Below are positions 1-6,861 of a DNA stretch of 9,061 nt, piece after piece; the stretch's first letter is position 1; each line of letters begins with the position of its first letter. A program made the position numbers and the translations under genes. This DNA is from Bacteroidota bacterium. GTDB lineage: Bacteria; Bacteroidota; Bacteroidia; Bacteroidales; UBA10428. The stretch spans positions 1 through 9,061 of the forward strand of contig JAJUGM010000119.1 in assembly GCA_029268165.1 (NCBI GenBank), written 5' to 3'. Under the pieces are notes generated by a model. The model worked only from the letters and a program-made list of their open reading frames with translations, searched no databases and was not told the origin of the DNA.

Positions 1-1
1 C

Positions 2-2131
2 GAAATATTGGAAAAGCAAATACTGTTGTTCCCTGTCTGGAAAGAACTTGAAGAAGTGGAAATAAAGGTGGGCAAATTTGACAAGCGCATTGAAGATATC
101 ACTGTCTCAGTTGAAGTAATTAAACCGCGGCTTATTGAAAACAAAAACATTCGTAGTGTTGAAAGCGTTCTTGACTATGCACCCGGCCTTAATATACTGG
201 ATAACGAGCCACAGATTCGAGGGGGCAGTGGTTTTACCTTTGGTGTCGGCAGTAAGGTAGCCATACTTATTGATGATATGCCCATGATTTCCGGCGATGC
301 CGGCCGGCCATACTGGGACCTTATTCCGGTTGAAAATATTGAACACATTGAAATTATCAAGGGTGCATCAAGCGTATTATCAGGCACGTCAGCACTGAGC
401 GGTGCCATTCATATTATGACTGCCTCACCCAATAAAAAACCGCTTACAAAAGTTACCGCCTATTCGGGCCTGTATTCAACACCGTCTGATAAATCAATGA
501 AATGGTGGGATGATTATCCGTATATTGGCGGCATAAGCTTCCTGCATTCAAAACAATATAAATCAGTTGACCTGGTATTGGGCGGAAATGTTGATTTTGA
601 CCACGGCTATATCGGTGCACCGAAGCCCGGCCCCCTGGTAAACGACACCATTTCAGATTTTTCCGACAGGCAAATGAGAAGCGAAAAATACAGATTTAAT
701 TTCAGTGTTAAAAAACATTCAAAAAAACATCAGGGATTGAATTTCGGAATAAACGGCAATTTCATGTTTCATTCCACCAATATGATACTTGTGTGGCTCG
801 ATGACTCTTCAGGGTTTTACCGCTCATATCCCGGTGCAGTTTATCTTCAGGATCAGACTGTTTTTTACCTCGACCCGTTTATCAACATTTATTCAGGCGA
901 AGGAACCAAACATAGTATTAAGGGAAGAATACTTTACAACAATTCTGAAATGACCAATAACCAGTCGGTGCTGAACACTATGCTTTTTGGCGACTACCAG
1001 TTTAAACGCACGTATGATTTTATTAAAGGATTTGAGCTTGTAGGCGGTATTTCTGTTTTGCAGTCATACGTTAATTCTGATATGTACAAAGCATCAGGCT
1101 CGGCATACAATAAGCAACTTAATGTTTCAGCATATACTCAGATTGAAAACAAATTTAAAGAAGTCATCAATACATCCATAGGTGTAAGAGGAGAATACTT
1201 CCAGATGAATGATACAATAACTGCATTGAAACCAATTGTCAGGGCAGGAATTAATTTCAAATTGTATCCGGGTACTTTCCTTCGGCTTTCTTATGGCCAG
1301 GGCTTCCGTTTTCCAACTATAACCGAGCGCTACATTAAAACCTCAGCCGGTAGTTTTGCCGTTTTTGACAACCCCGGCCTCAAGCCCGAAAGCAGCTGGA
1401 ATACTGAGATAGGAATTAAACAGGGATTTAAATTTAAAAACTATTATGGTTATCTCGACATAGCTGGGTTTATTCAGGAATATAATAATACCATTGAATA
1501 TCTTTTTGGTTTCTGGGACTCAACTTATACTTTTGCTTATGCTGGTTTTAAGTTCCTGAATACCGGCCGTTCAAGGGTTACCGGTATTGATATTTCGCAA
1601 AACGGATCGGCAAAATTTGGCGAAAAAACAGGGGTCAGGATGATGGCCGGTTACAGCTATATTTTACCCCGGACGCTTGAACCTGACCTTATATTTGCCA
1701 AGGATTATAATCCACAGACAAGGACCAGTTTCAGTTTCAGAAGTACCAGTGTAAATCCTGCTGGCAATATTCTGAAATACAGATTCTTACATACGTTTAA
1801 GGCCGACCTTGAATTTTATTTAAGAAATCTGACTATCGGTTACAGCATAAAATATTTCAGCAAAATTAAAAATCTGGATAAAGCCATTGAAGATTTTGAA
1901 AAGGTGACTGTAAATACTGGCGGGACCTTACAACCTGTAAGGTATATGAATTATTTCCACAACCACAATAATGGCAACATTATCATGGACGGAAGAATAA
2001 GTTATGAAATTGGAAAGAAGCATAAATTATCGCTCATCAGCAATAACCTGCTTAACCGTTGGTATTCATTACGCCCGTTAAAAGCAGAAGAAATGAGATC
2101 TGTTTTATTACAATATGTTATGAATATTTAA
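2..2131 (+). CDS. TonB-dependent outer-membrane receptor (5' end missing)
   Basis: The frame is open from the left edge, so the true start, signal peptide and any N-terminal carboxypeptidase-like domain lie outside. The first possible start, a TTG at position 8, is not credible because it falls mid-protein. Counting from that TTG, residues 14-40 form the TonB-box-like lead-in (ELEEVEIKVGKFDKRIEDI), followed by a plug domain to about residue 139 with the hallmarks PQIRGGSGF, VAILIDDMP, IEHIEIIKGASSVLSGTSALSG and AIHIMT. The remaining 570 or so residues are a beta barrel rich in alternating aromatic strands, including the receptor-typical LRLSYGQGFRFPTITERY and NPGLKPESSWNTEIGIKQ. The chain ends in I rather than the usual terminal F or Y. 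Such receptors use TonB-ExbBD energy to import metal chelates, cobalamin or other ligands across the outer membrane. The substrate cannot be read from sequence. No SusD-like partner is visible, so this is probably not a Sus-type glycan receptor. Confidence 0.93.
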   Translation, partial: EILEKQILLFPVWKELEEVEIKVGKFDKRIEDITVSVEVIKPRLIENKNIRSVESVLDYAPGLNILDNEPQIRGGSGFTFGVGSKVAILIDDMPMISGDAGRPYWDLIPVENIEHIEIIKGASSVLSGTSALSGAIHIMTASPNKKPLTKVTAYSGLYSTPSDKSMKWWDDYPYIGGISFLHSKQYKSVDLVLGGNVDFDHGYIGAPKPGPLVNDTISDFSDRQMRSEKYRFNFSVKKHSKKHQGLNFGINGNFMFHSTNMILVWLDDSSGFYRSYPGAVYLQDQTVFYLDPFINIYSGEGTKHSIKGRILYNNSEMTNNQSVLNTMLFGDYQFKRTYDFIKGFELVGGISVLQSYVNSDMYKASGSAYNKQLNVSAYTQIENKFKEVINTSIGVRGEYFQMNDTITALKPIVRAGINFKLYPGTFLRLSYGQGFRFPTITERYIKTSAGSFAVFDNPGLKPESSWNTEIGIKQGFKFKNYYGYLDIAGFIQEYNNTIEYLFGFWDSTYTFAYAGFKFLNTGRSRVTGIDISQNGSAKFGEKTGVRMMAGYSYILPRTLEPDLIFAKDYNPQTRTSFSFRSTSVNPAGNILKYRFLHTFKADLEFYLRNLTIGYSIKYFSKIKNLDKAIEDFEKVTVNTGGTLQPVRYMNYFHNHNNGNIIMDGRISYEIGKKHKLSLISNNLLNRWYSLRPLKAEEMRSVLLQYVMNI

Positions 2132-2137
2132 TTGATT

Positions 2138-2758
2138 TTATTTGTTTTTATTTTTAAGCTTAAGAATTTCATCATACATTTCTCTTACTATCTTTTGTTC
2201 CCTTTCAAGGGCCCGTTTGCGGTAACTTTCATATTCTTCCCTTAATTCCTCAAGTGCATTTCTGTTCTTTACTGTAACAGCATTACTGTGCCTGAAAAGA
2301 AAAATAAATACGAACAGCATAAATGCAAGAACAGCAATTACTGACCACATGATGGTGTTATACAGGTATTTACTCATGCTCATGCCCATCAGTTCAATAC
2401 TGTTCTTTTCTTTTTTAATTGTTGAAAGACTTTCATCTTTAGTATTGATAATATTCCCGAGTGAATCAATCTTTGCATCCCTAACTGCCAGAAGTTTTTT
2501 TGCAGTTAATATTTCATGACGTGCATTTTTAAGTGAATCAAGCACATAACTTTTAAGCCGGTAAAGCATCCATTTCTTAACCAGTTTGGAATCGTCCATG
2601 TCTTCTGACTTTTGCATCACATAATTAAAACGATTCTCAATAGTTCCCTTATCAATAGAAAGCTGATCAGACTGGGCATTAACACAAAAAAGCATTCCCG
2701 CAATAAATATAAAAGATATAACAAGCTGACTTTTTAATAGTTGTAGTTTGGTCATCAT
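2138..2758 (-). CDS. Conserved Bacteroidota coiled-coil membrane protein of unknown function
   Basis: This 206-residue protein begins with a signal peptide (hydrophobic core 12-25, likely cleavage after A28 in CVNA-QS). A Lys/Glu/Asp-rich segment predicted to be coiled coil follows (about 74-120), then one strong transmembrane helix (about 134-155) and a very charged coiled-coil tail (about 163-203, with YRKRALEREQKIVREMYDE). A periplasmic N-terminal part and a cytoplasmic basic tail are inferred from this arrangement. From memory, close relatives occur throughout Bacteroidota and are sometimes labelled tRNA (guanine-N1)-methyltransferase; nothing here resembles the knotted SPOUT fold of TrmD, so I regard that label as an error. 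The gene converges on the TonB receptor gene with only 6 bp between stops. Two adjacent ATGs (2758 and 2755) could serve as start. A Fur-like palindrome lies 17-35 bp upstream. The function is unknown; a scaffold or envelope-stress role would be a guess. Confidence 0.85.
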   Translation of the reverse strand: MMTKLQLLKSQLVISFIFIAGMLFCVNAQSDQLSIDKGTIENRFNYVMQKSEDMDDSKLVKKWMLYRLKSYVLDSLKNARHEILTAKKLLAVRDAKIDSLGNIINTKDESLSTIKKEKNSIELMGMSMSKYLYNTIMWSVIAVLAFMLFVFIFLFRHSNAVTVKNRNALEELREEYESYRKRALEREQKIVREMYDEILKLKNKNK

Positions 2759-2774
2759 AATTGGCTTAACAATA

Positions 2775-2793
2775 AAAAATGATAATCATTAAT
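2775..2793. promoter_or_regulatory. Fur-box-like palindrome upstream of the coiled-coil protein gene
   Basis: Positions 2778-2790 read AATGATAATCATT, a perfect 6-1-6 inverted repeat. Set against the classical 19-bp Fur consensus GATAATGATAATCATTATC, the stretch 2775-2793 matches at 15 of 19 positions by hand alignment, with an unbroken 14-base core. It lies 17-35 bp upstream of the minus-strand start at 2758, where a repressor could block RNA polymerase. No convincing Bacteroidota -7/-33 promoter pair was found beside it. The surroundings are very AT-rich, which raises the chance of a random match, and Fur-family specificity in this lineage may differ from the proteobacterial consensus. The rest of the 196-bp gap (2759-2954) shows no gene, clear terminator or other repeat. 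Confidence 0.4.
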
Positions 2794-2954
2794 TATACTA
2801 ACGAAAACTACATCAATTTATTTTGTTTTTTAAAATATGTTTTGCCTTTGATTAGTTATGACAATTGTAATTTTCAGGTACCAAAAAATAATAAAAAAGC
2901 TAAACAATCATTTCAGCCGATGTTATTTAAGAGAAGATGAGGAAGAATCTGGTT

Positions 2955-5204
2955 TTATTCTTTTATCAATTTATAAACCTCAATTTTTTCAGGATATTCA
3001 ATCTTTATAAAATAAAGGCCTTTTTCAATTTGTGAAATATTAATTGAATTTGTATTGACTTGCTCTGTCAATACCTGCTTACCTTGCAAGTTATAAATCA
3101 TTACTCGGGTATTAACAGGAACATTATTTCTAATATAAAGCTGATCTGTTGCAGGATTTGGATAAATCCCATACCTATTAGTTTCACCATCAACAATAAC
3201 ATTTGCCGTTGCCACAGTTACTGTTATTACCCAAACCTGTTGTGTTGAACCATCCTGGGCTGTAACAGTGTAATTCACCGGGCTGGTAAAATTCACAGTA
3301 ACTCCTGATGCCGGATTAATGGTAGCACCCTGGCTGACTTCAATGTTTGGTGTTAAACTGATTAAACTGGTTCCGTGAGCTACTTCTATAGTTACGGTAT
3401 GATTTGTATAGTTAATAACAGCTTGGCCAGTTTCTTGCGGAATTGAGAATGATAAAATATCGGTGGCTGTGGGATCGGGCTCATAATATTCGAAAGCGCC
3501 TATGCTTGGATTTGTTCTGCTTCTTAAGTTGCCATTAAAATCATACTTATTAATAGTATCTTTTCTTCCATGAGCATCGGTGACAATAATGTAAGGCAAT
3601 ACAATCCCTGTATTCCGGGCAGGAGAAGTGTCAGTTAATGTCAGATTATAAGTATTTTTATCGGTGAAATAAGGTTCTGCGGGAGCCGGGCTATGCGCTT
3701 CAAATGCCGGGTGATCTGATCTAAAAGTGGCCCAATCACTCATCTGATAGTATCCCCAATCATTTCCGCCCAAAATTCCTCGATCGCCATCATTCTGCAC
3801 TAAATGATAATAAAGGTTATAATCAAGACTCTGGAATGTAACCGGGTCGCCGTCGGGAGTATCAGACAGTATACACCAGTTATCAATGGCCGTATTTGCC
3901 GGGAGATCATCGTACAGGATATTGTTATTGATATATGCCGTTACATCCCTTACAACGCTCAGATTACCATATGGAGATGTTGTAATATTATGATTATGGC
4001 TAAATAACGTGTTGTTATAAATGTAAACATGATCGCCGCCAGTTATTAATACGTTCCTCATAGTGGCGGCAATAAACACATTATTAACTATATAAATGTT
4101 ATTAAAATAACTGTCATAAGGTTGAAAATAAACCTGGTTTGAACCGGCATCTTCTCCTGTCATTTGTATCTCATGGTCATCTACAAGGTTATTATAGTAG
4201 TATACATTTTCAATACTGTGTCCCGGTTCGTGAGCATCGGTAGCCATATCCAGCGATGTGGTATGGTAGCCTCTTTTAAACACGTTATTACGAATAATAA
4301 TATTGTTCAAAGTAAGTGCAGGGTCAACGGTAGCCTCATACAAATTAAATGAGATGCCCCTGCGACCACAGTCAGTTATCGTACAATTTTCTACCAAAAA
4401 ATTTGAATGAAAAGCCTCGATACCATAGGCGGCTGCTCCTCCTTTCTCACCAATGTATCCAATGTTGCAATTCCGAATAGTCACGTCCGTTTGATTGTCG
4501 GCTTGCGGGTAACTCATAAATCCGTATGCAGCCCTTTTTGCATAATGCAAATCAATACCGTTAAACTCGATGTAACTTGACTGATCATTTAAATAGCCAA
4601 CACATAAATCATTTTGTGATGCCTCAACTGCATCATATCGGGTATCAGGATCAGACATGGAATATACGTATAATTTGTTGTTATTCCATGTCCAGTCAAA
4701 TTCGGAATTCAAATTCGAGAAATTAGAGGAATAATCCTGATAATCGCCCCATGTTGTAGAATCATTGGTGACAAAGAAAATTTCTCCCGGATAGCCCCAT
4801 CCTCCGGTTCTTGGATTTGAAACTGCAATAGATGATTGCCAAATATTAGCATAAGCAGTTGTTGTCCAATTAGTTGCTTTAACCGACCCTAGTATCTTAG
4901 GATTATCGCCCGTCCCATATCGCCCGTAAAATACTCGTTTCCCAACGCCGCTTGATCCGGGCATTAACTGAAGTTCCTCGCGCCATACGCCACCAGCCTG
5001 AAATAAAACTGAATCTCCAGGCAAAATTGTTACTGCATTAACTTTTGAAATAGTGGCCCATGCAGTTTCTGGAGTAGTACCATCTGCATCGTCATCACCG
5101 GCATTTGAAACATAATAGGTTGTTTGTCCCGAGAGGTTTTCAATTATTTGAACAAATAGTAATAAGAATATTCCTCTTAATAGGGTGAATGATTTAATTG
5201 TCAT
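2955..5204 (-). CDS. Secreted right-handed beta-helix protein with type IX secretion C-terminal domain
   Basis: This 749-residue protein has a Sec signal peptide (1-26, hydrophobic core IFLLLFVQII). Residues 28-120 carry the opening typical of extracellular parallel beta-helix proteins (TYYVSNAGDDDADGTTPETA, then ILPGDSVLFQAGGVWREEL and YGTGDNPKILGS). Residues of about 200-460 form the helix, with repeated N-rich turns such as IIIRNNVFKRG, IYIVNNVFIAA, VYIYNNTLF and AYINNNILYDD. The segment ends in the SIGAFEYYEP motif seen at the end of many such domains. Residues 581-666 resemble a DUF5018-like Ig-fold module (GTSLISLTPNIEVS, VNYTVTAQDGSTQQVW). Residues 680-749 are a type IX sorting domain (IYPNPATDQLYI, MIYNLQGKQV, KGLYFIKI, KLIKE), so the mature protein should be exported across the outer membrane and anchored or released. 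Many relatives are polysaccharide lyases or glycan-binding proteins, but no catalytic residues can be assigned. It sits 75 bp downstream of the phosphatase gene and probably has its own promoter. Confidence 0.92.
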   Translation of the reverse strand: MTIKSFTLLRGIFLLLFVQIIENLSGQTTYYVSNAGDDDADGTTPETAWATISKVNAVTILPGDSVLFQAGGVWREELQLMPGSSGVGKRVFYGRYGTGDNPKILGSVKATNWTTTAYANIWQSSIAVSNPRTGGWGYPGEIFFVTNDSTTWGDYQDYSSNFSNLNSEFDWTWNNNKLYVYSMSDPDTRYDAVEASQNDLCVGYLNDQSSYIEFNGIDLHYAKRAAYGFMSYPQADNQTDVTIRNCNIGYIGEKGGAAAYGIEAFHSNFLVENCTITDCGRRGISFNLYEATVDPALTLNNIIIRNNVFKRGYHTTSLDMATDAHEPGHSIENVYYYNNLVDDHEIQMTGEDAGSNQVYFQPYDSYFNNIYIVNNVFIAATMRNVLITGGDHVYIYNNTLFSHNHNITTSPYGNLSVVRDVTAYINNNILYDDLPANTAIDNWCILSDTPDGDPVTFQSLDYNLYYHLVQNDGDRGILGGNDWGYYQMSDWATFRSDHPAFEAHSPAPAEPYFTDKNTYNLTLTDTSPARNTGIVLPYIIVTDAHGRKDTINKYDFNGNLRSRTNPSIGAFEYYEPDPTATDILSFSIPQETGQAVINYTNHTVTIEVAHGTSLISLTPNIEVSQGATINPASGVTVNFTSPVNYTVTAQDGSTQQVWVITVTVATANVIVDGETNRYGIYPNPATDQLYIRNNVPVNTRVMIYNLQGKQVLTEQVNTNSINISQIEKGLYFIKIEYPEKIEVYKLIKE

Positions 5205-5224
5205 GGCATTGTTGTTTAATGAAA

Positions 5225-5257
5225 TAAATATACATAGCTACCATATTTTGGTTACAA
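5225..5257 (-). promoter_or_regulatory. Candidate Bacteroidota-type promoter for the beta-helix gene
   Basis: On the minus strand, TATATTTA (5232 to 5225) matches the Bacteroidota -7 consensus TAnnTTTG except at the last base. A TTG (5257 to 5255) lies 22 nt upstream, within the spacing range reported for Flavobacterium-type promoters. Transcription would start roughly a dozen bases before the ATG at 5204. This would make the beta-helix gene independent of the adk-obg-phosphatase group. The evidence is only a consensus match in AT-rich DNA. Confidence 0.3.
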
Positions 5258-5279
5258 TAGAACAAGTGAAAAACAGTAT

Positions 5280-5876
5280 TTATGTCTTCTCTGACTTGCT
5301 ATTGCCTTTATAAAATATTTTTTCAGCATAACAGAAAATACGATACACGGCAACAGCTAGCAAAACACCTAACAGTACCCCCCCTAATATGTCGCCCGGA
5401 TAATGCACACCAAGGTAAATACGGCTATAGGAAACAACTGATGCCCATAGAATAATAAACCATGTATAATAACGGTTTTTAAATAAAAGAGAAGTAAAAA
5501 CCGCCATAGCAAATGAATTGGCTGCATGATTTGAAACAAATCCATACCTACCTCCGCAATGGTCGTCAACCATGTGCACCCATAATCTGATATCGGGCTC
5601 CTTACAAGGCCTGAGGCGCTCAACAGCCAGTTTTACCTGCACTGCTATCTGGTCGCTTAGTAAAATAAGTAAGGCAATGCTTACAACAATAAGAACTGAC
5701 TTCCATCGAAATTTGTATATAACCCATACCAGGATTAACACATATAAAGGAATCCATTCGGATTTTCCGCTGCAAAATTTCATAATTATATCAAAAAATC
5801 CTGAATGATGTCCATTCAAATATGCGAACAATTCTTTATCGAGTTTAACAAGATAATCCAGCATTATTCTATGCAT
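5280..5876 (-). CDS. PAP2-family membrane phosphatase
   Basis: This 198-residue protein carries all three signatures of the PAP2 (type 2 phosphatidic acid phosphatase) superfamily. The first is K82-x6-R89-P90 (KLAVERLRP), the second S115-N116-H117 (a VSNH variant of PSGH) and the third S151-R152-x5-H158-x3-D162 (SRIYLGVHYPGD). H117 and H158 should be the catalytic pair and D162 their helper. About five hydrophobic helices (near 42-57, 60-78, 118-132, 136-150 and 163-183) make it an inner-membrane enzyme with its active site probably facing the periplasm. Likely substrates are undecaprenyl pyrophosphate, phosphatidylglycerol phosphate or lipid A phosphate; sequence alone does not choose. The start at 5876 overlaps the obg stop by 8 bp. 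A second in-frame ATG at 5864 gives an N-terminus beginning MLDYLVKLDKELF, which looks more like relatives I recall, so the true protein may be 194 residues. It is the last gene of the adk-obg group. Confidence 0.92.
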   Translation of the reverse strand: MHRIMLDYLVKLDKELFAYLNGHHSGFFDIIMKFCSGKSEWIPLYVLILVWVIYKFRWKSVLIVVSIALLILLSDQIAVQVKLAVERLRPCKEPDIRLWVHMVDDHCGGRYGFVSNHAANSFAMAVFTSLLFKNRYYTWFIILWASVVSYSRIYLGVHYPGDILGGVLLGVLLAVAVYRIFCYAEKIFYKGNSKSEKT

Positions 5877-6858
5877 TTAATTCTGACCATAATATGTCTT
5901 TAAGCCTTTGAAGGTTATATTTTGTGTGTGATGAAATAAACACAAAGGGGATAGGCGGGAGTTGTTTTTCAAGTTGTTTCATTTCCGTATCACTGGTTAA
6001 ATCGCATTGCGTAACAGCAAGTACCCTTCTCTTATGTATTAATTCAGGGTTATACAGTTTCAGTTCGTTCAGCAGTATAGAATATTCTTTATTAATATCC
6101 TCACTGTCAAACGGAATCATAAAAAGCAATACCGAATTACGCTCTATATGGCGTAAAAAGCGTAATCCCAGACCTTTTCCTTCATGCGCTCCTTCGATAA
6201 TGCCTGGTATGTCAGCCATCACAAATGATTTGTTATCGCGGTAACTTACAATTCCAAGGTTTGGAGTCAGAGTTGTAAAAGGATAATCAGCTATTTTGGG
6301 TTTAGCTGCTGAAACAGTTGCCAGCAAGGTTGATTTTCCTGCATTTGGAAATCCAACAAGGCCTACATCGGCCAGAATTTTAAGTTCAAGAGCATACCAG
6401 CCTTCTGTTCCCGGCTCGCCTGGCTGAGCATAGCGGGGGGTCTGATTGGTGGGTGATTTGAAATGAGTATTACCCAGTCCTCCTCTTCCACCTTTAACCA
6501 GAATGCATTCTTCGCCATCTTTTGTTATTTCGCACAGGAAACGGTTGGTTTCAGCTTCACGGGCTACAGTTCCCAAAGGCACCTCAATGACTATATCTTT
6601 TCCGTCGGCTCCGGTTTTATTTGCCTTCATTCCATCTTCACCATTACCTGCAAAAACGTGTTTGTGATAGCGCAGGTGCAACAGAGTCCATAAATGACTA
6701 TTGCCGCGAAGAATTACATTTCCTCCGCGGCCGCCATCTCCGCCGTCAGGACCGCCTTTGGGCACGTATTTTTCTCTTCGCAGGTGTGCCGACCCTCTGC
6801 CTCCCCTGCCCGACCGGCAATAGATTTTAATGTAATCAACAAAATTCGATTCAGCCAT
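5869..6858 (-). CDS. obg: Obg-family GTPase (CgtA/ObgE)
   Basis: This 329-residue protein has the glycine-rich Obg fold at about 1-158 (REKYVPKGGPDGGDGGRGG at 28-46, KGGRGGLGN at 122-130) followed by an Obg-type GTPase domain. G1 is GFPNAGKST (169-177), G2 lies in YPFTT (192-196), G3 is DIPG (216-219) within the ADIPGIIEGAHEGKGLG switch, and G5 is FISS (307-310). G4, normally NKxD, reads TQCD (283-286), which keeps the Asp but not the Asn or Lys. There is no C-terminal OCT extension. Obg is a normally essential, slow GTPase that binds the 50S subunit, acts in late ribosome assembly and has been linked to ppGpp signalling. The ATG at 6858 is 3 bp after the adk stop, and the 3' end overlaps the phosphatase start, so the three genes are probably co-transcribed. 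Confidence 0.97.
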   Translation of the reverse strand: MAESNFVDYIKIYCRSGRGGRGSAHLRREKYVPKGGPDGGDGGRGGNVILRGNSHLWTLLHLRYHKHVFAGNGEDGMKANKTGADGKDIVIEVPLGTVAREAETNRFLCEITKDGEECILVKGGRGGLGNTHFKSPTNQTPRYAQPGEPGTEGWYALELKILADVGLVGFPNAGKSTLLATVSAAKPKIADYPFTTLTPNLGIVSYRDNKSFVMADIPGIIEGAHEGKGLGLRFLRHIERNSVLLFMIPFDSEDINKEYSILLNELKLYNPELIHKRRVLAVTQCDLTSDTEMKQLEKQLPPIPFVFISSHTKYNLQRLKDILWSELNA

Positions 6859-6861
6859 TAA

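Noticed and set aside
8..10. TTG as the start of the TonB-dependent receptor
   Set aside because: The frame stays open to the window edge and the receptor lacks its signal peptide at this point, so the gene simply begins outside the window.
2138..2758. tRNA (guanine-N1)-methyltransferase assignment for the 206-residue protein
   Set aside because: The protein is a signal peptide, coiled coils and one membrane helix, with no SAM-binding knot or TrmD motifs.
2138..2758. Lipoprotein signal in the 206-residue protein (cysteine at residue 25)
   Set aside because: The residues before the Cys (MLF) do not fit a lipobox, which needs a small residue at -1; the Ala-28 signal peptidase I site fits better.
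2858..3010. Plus-strand 50-codon ORF in the gap beyond the coiled-coil gene
   Set aside because: It overlaps the 3' end of the beta-helix gene on the other strand, has no convincing promoter, signal or recognisable composition, and is short enough to be chance.
5924..6244. Plus-strand 106-codon ORF opposite obg
   Set aside because: Its Ser/Cys-rich translation is the mirror of conserved Obg codons and shows no independent features.
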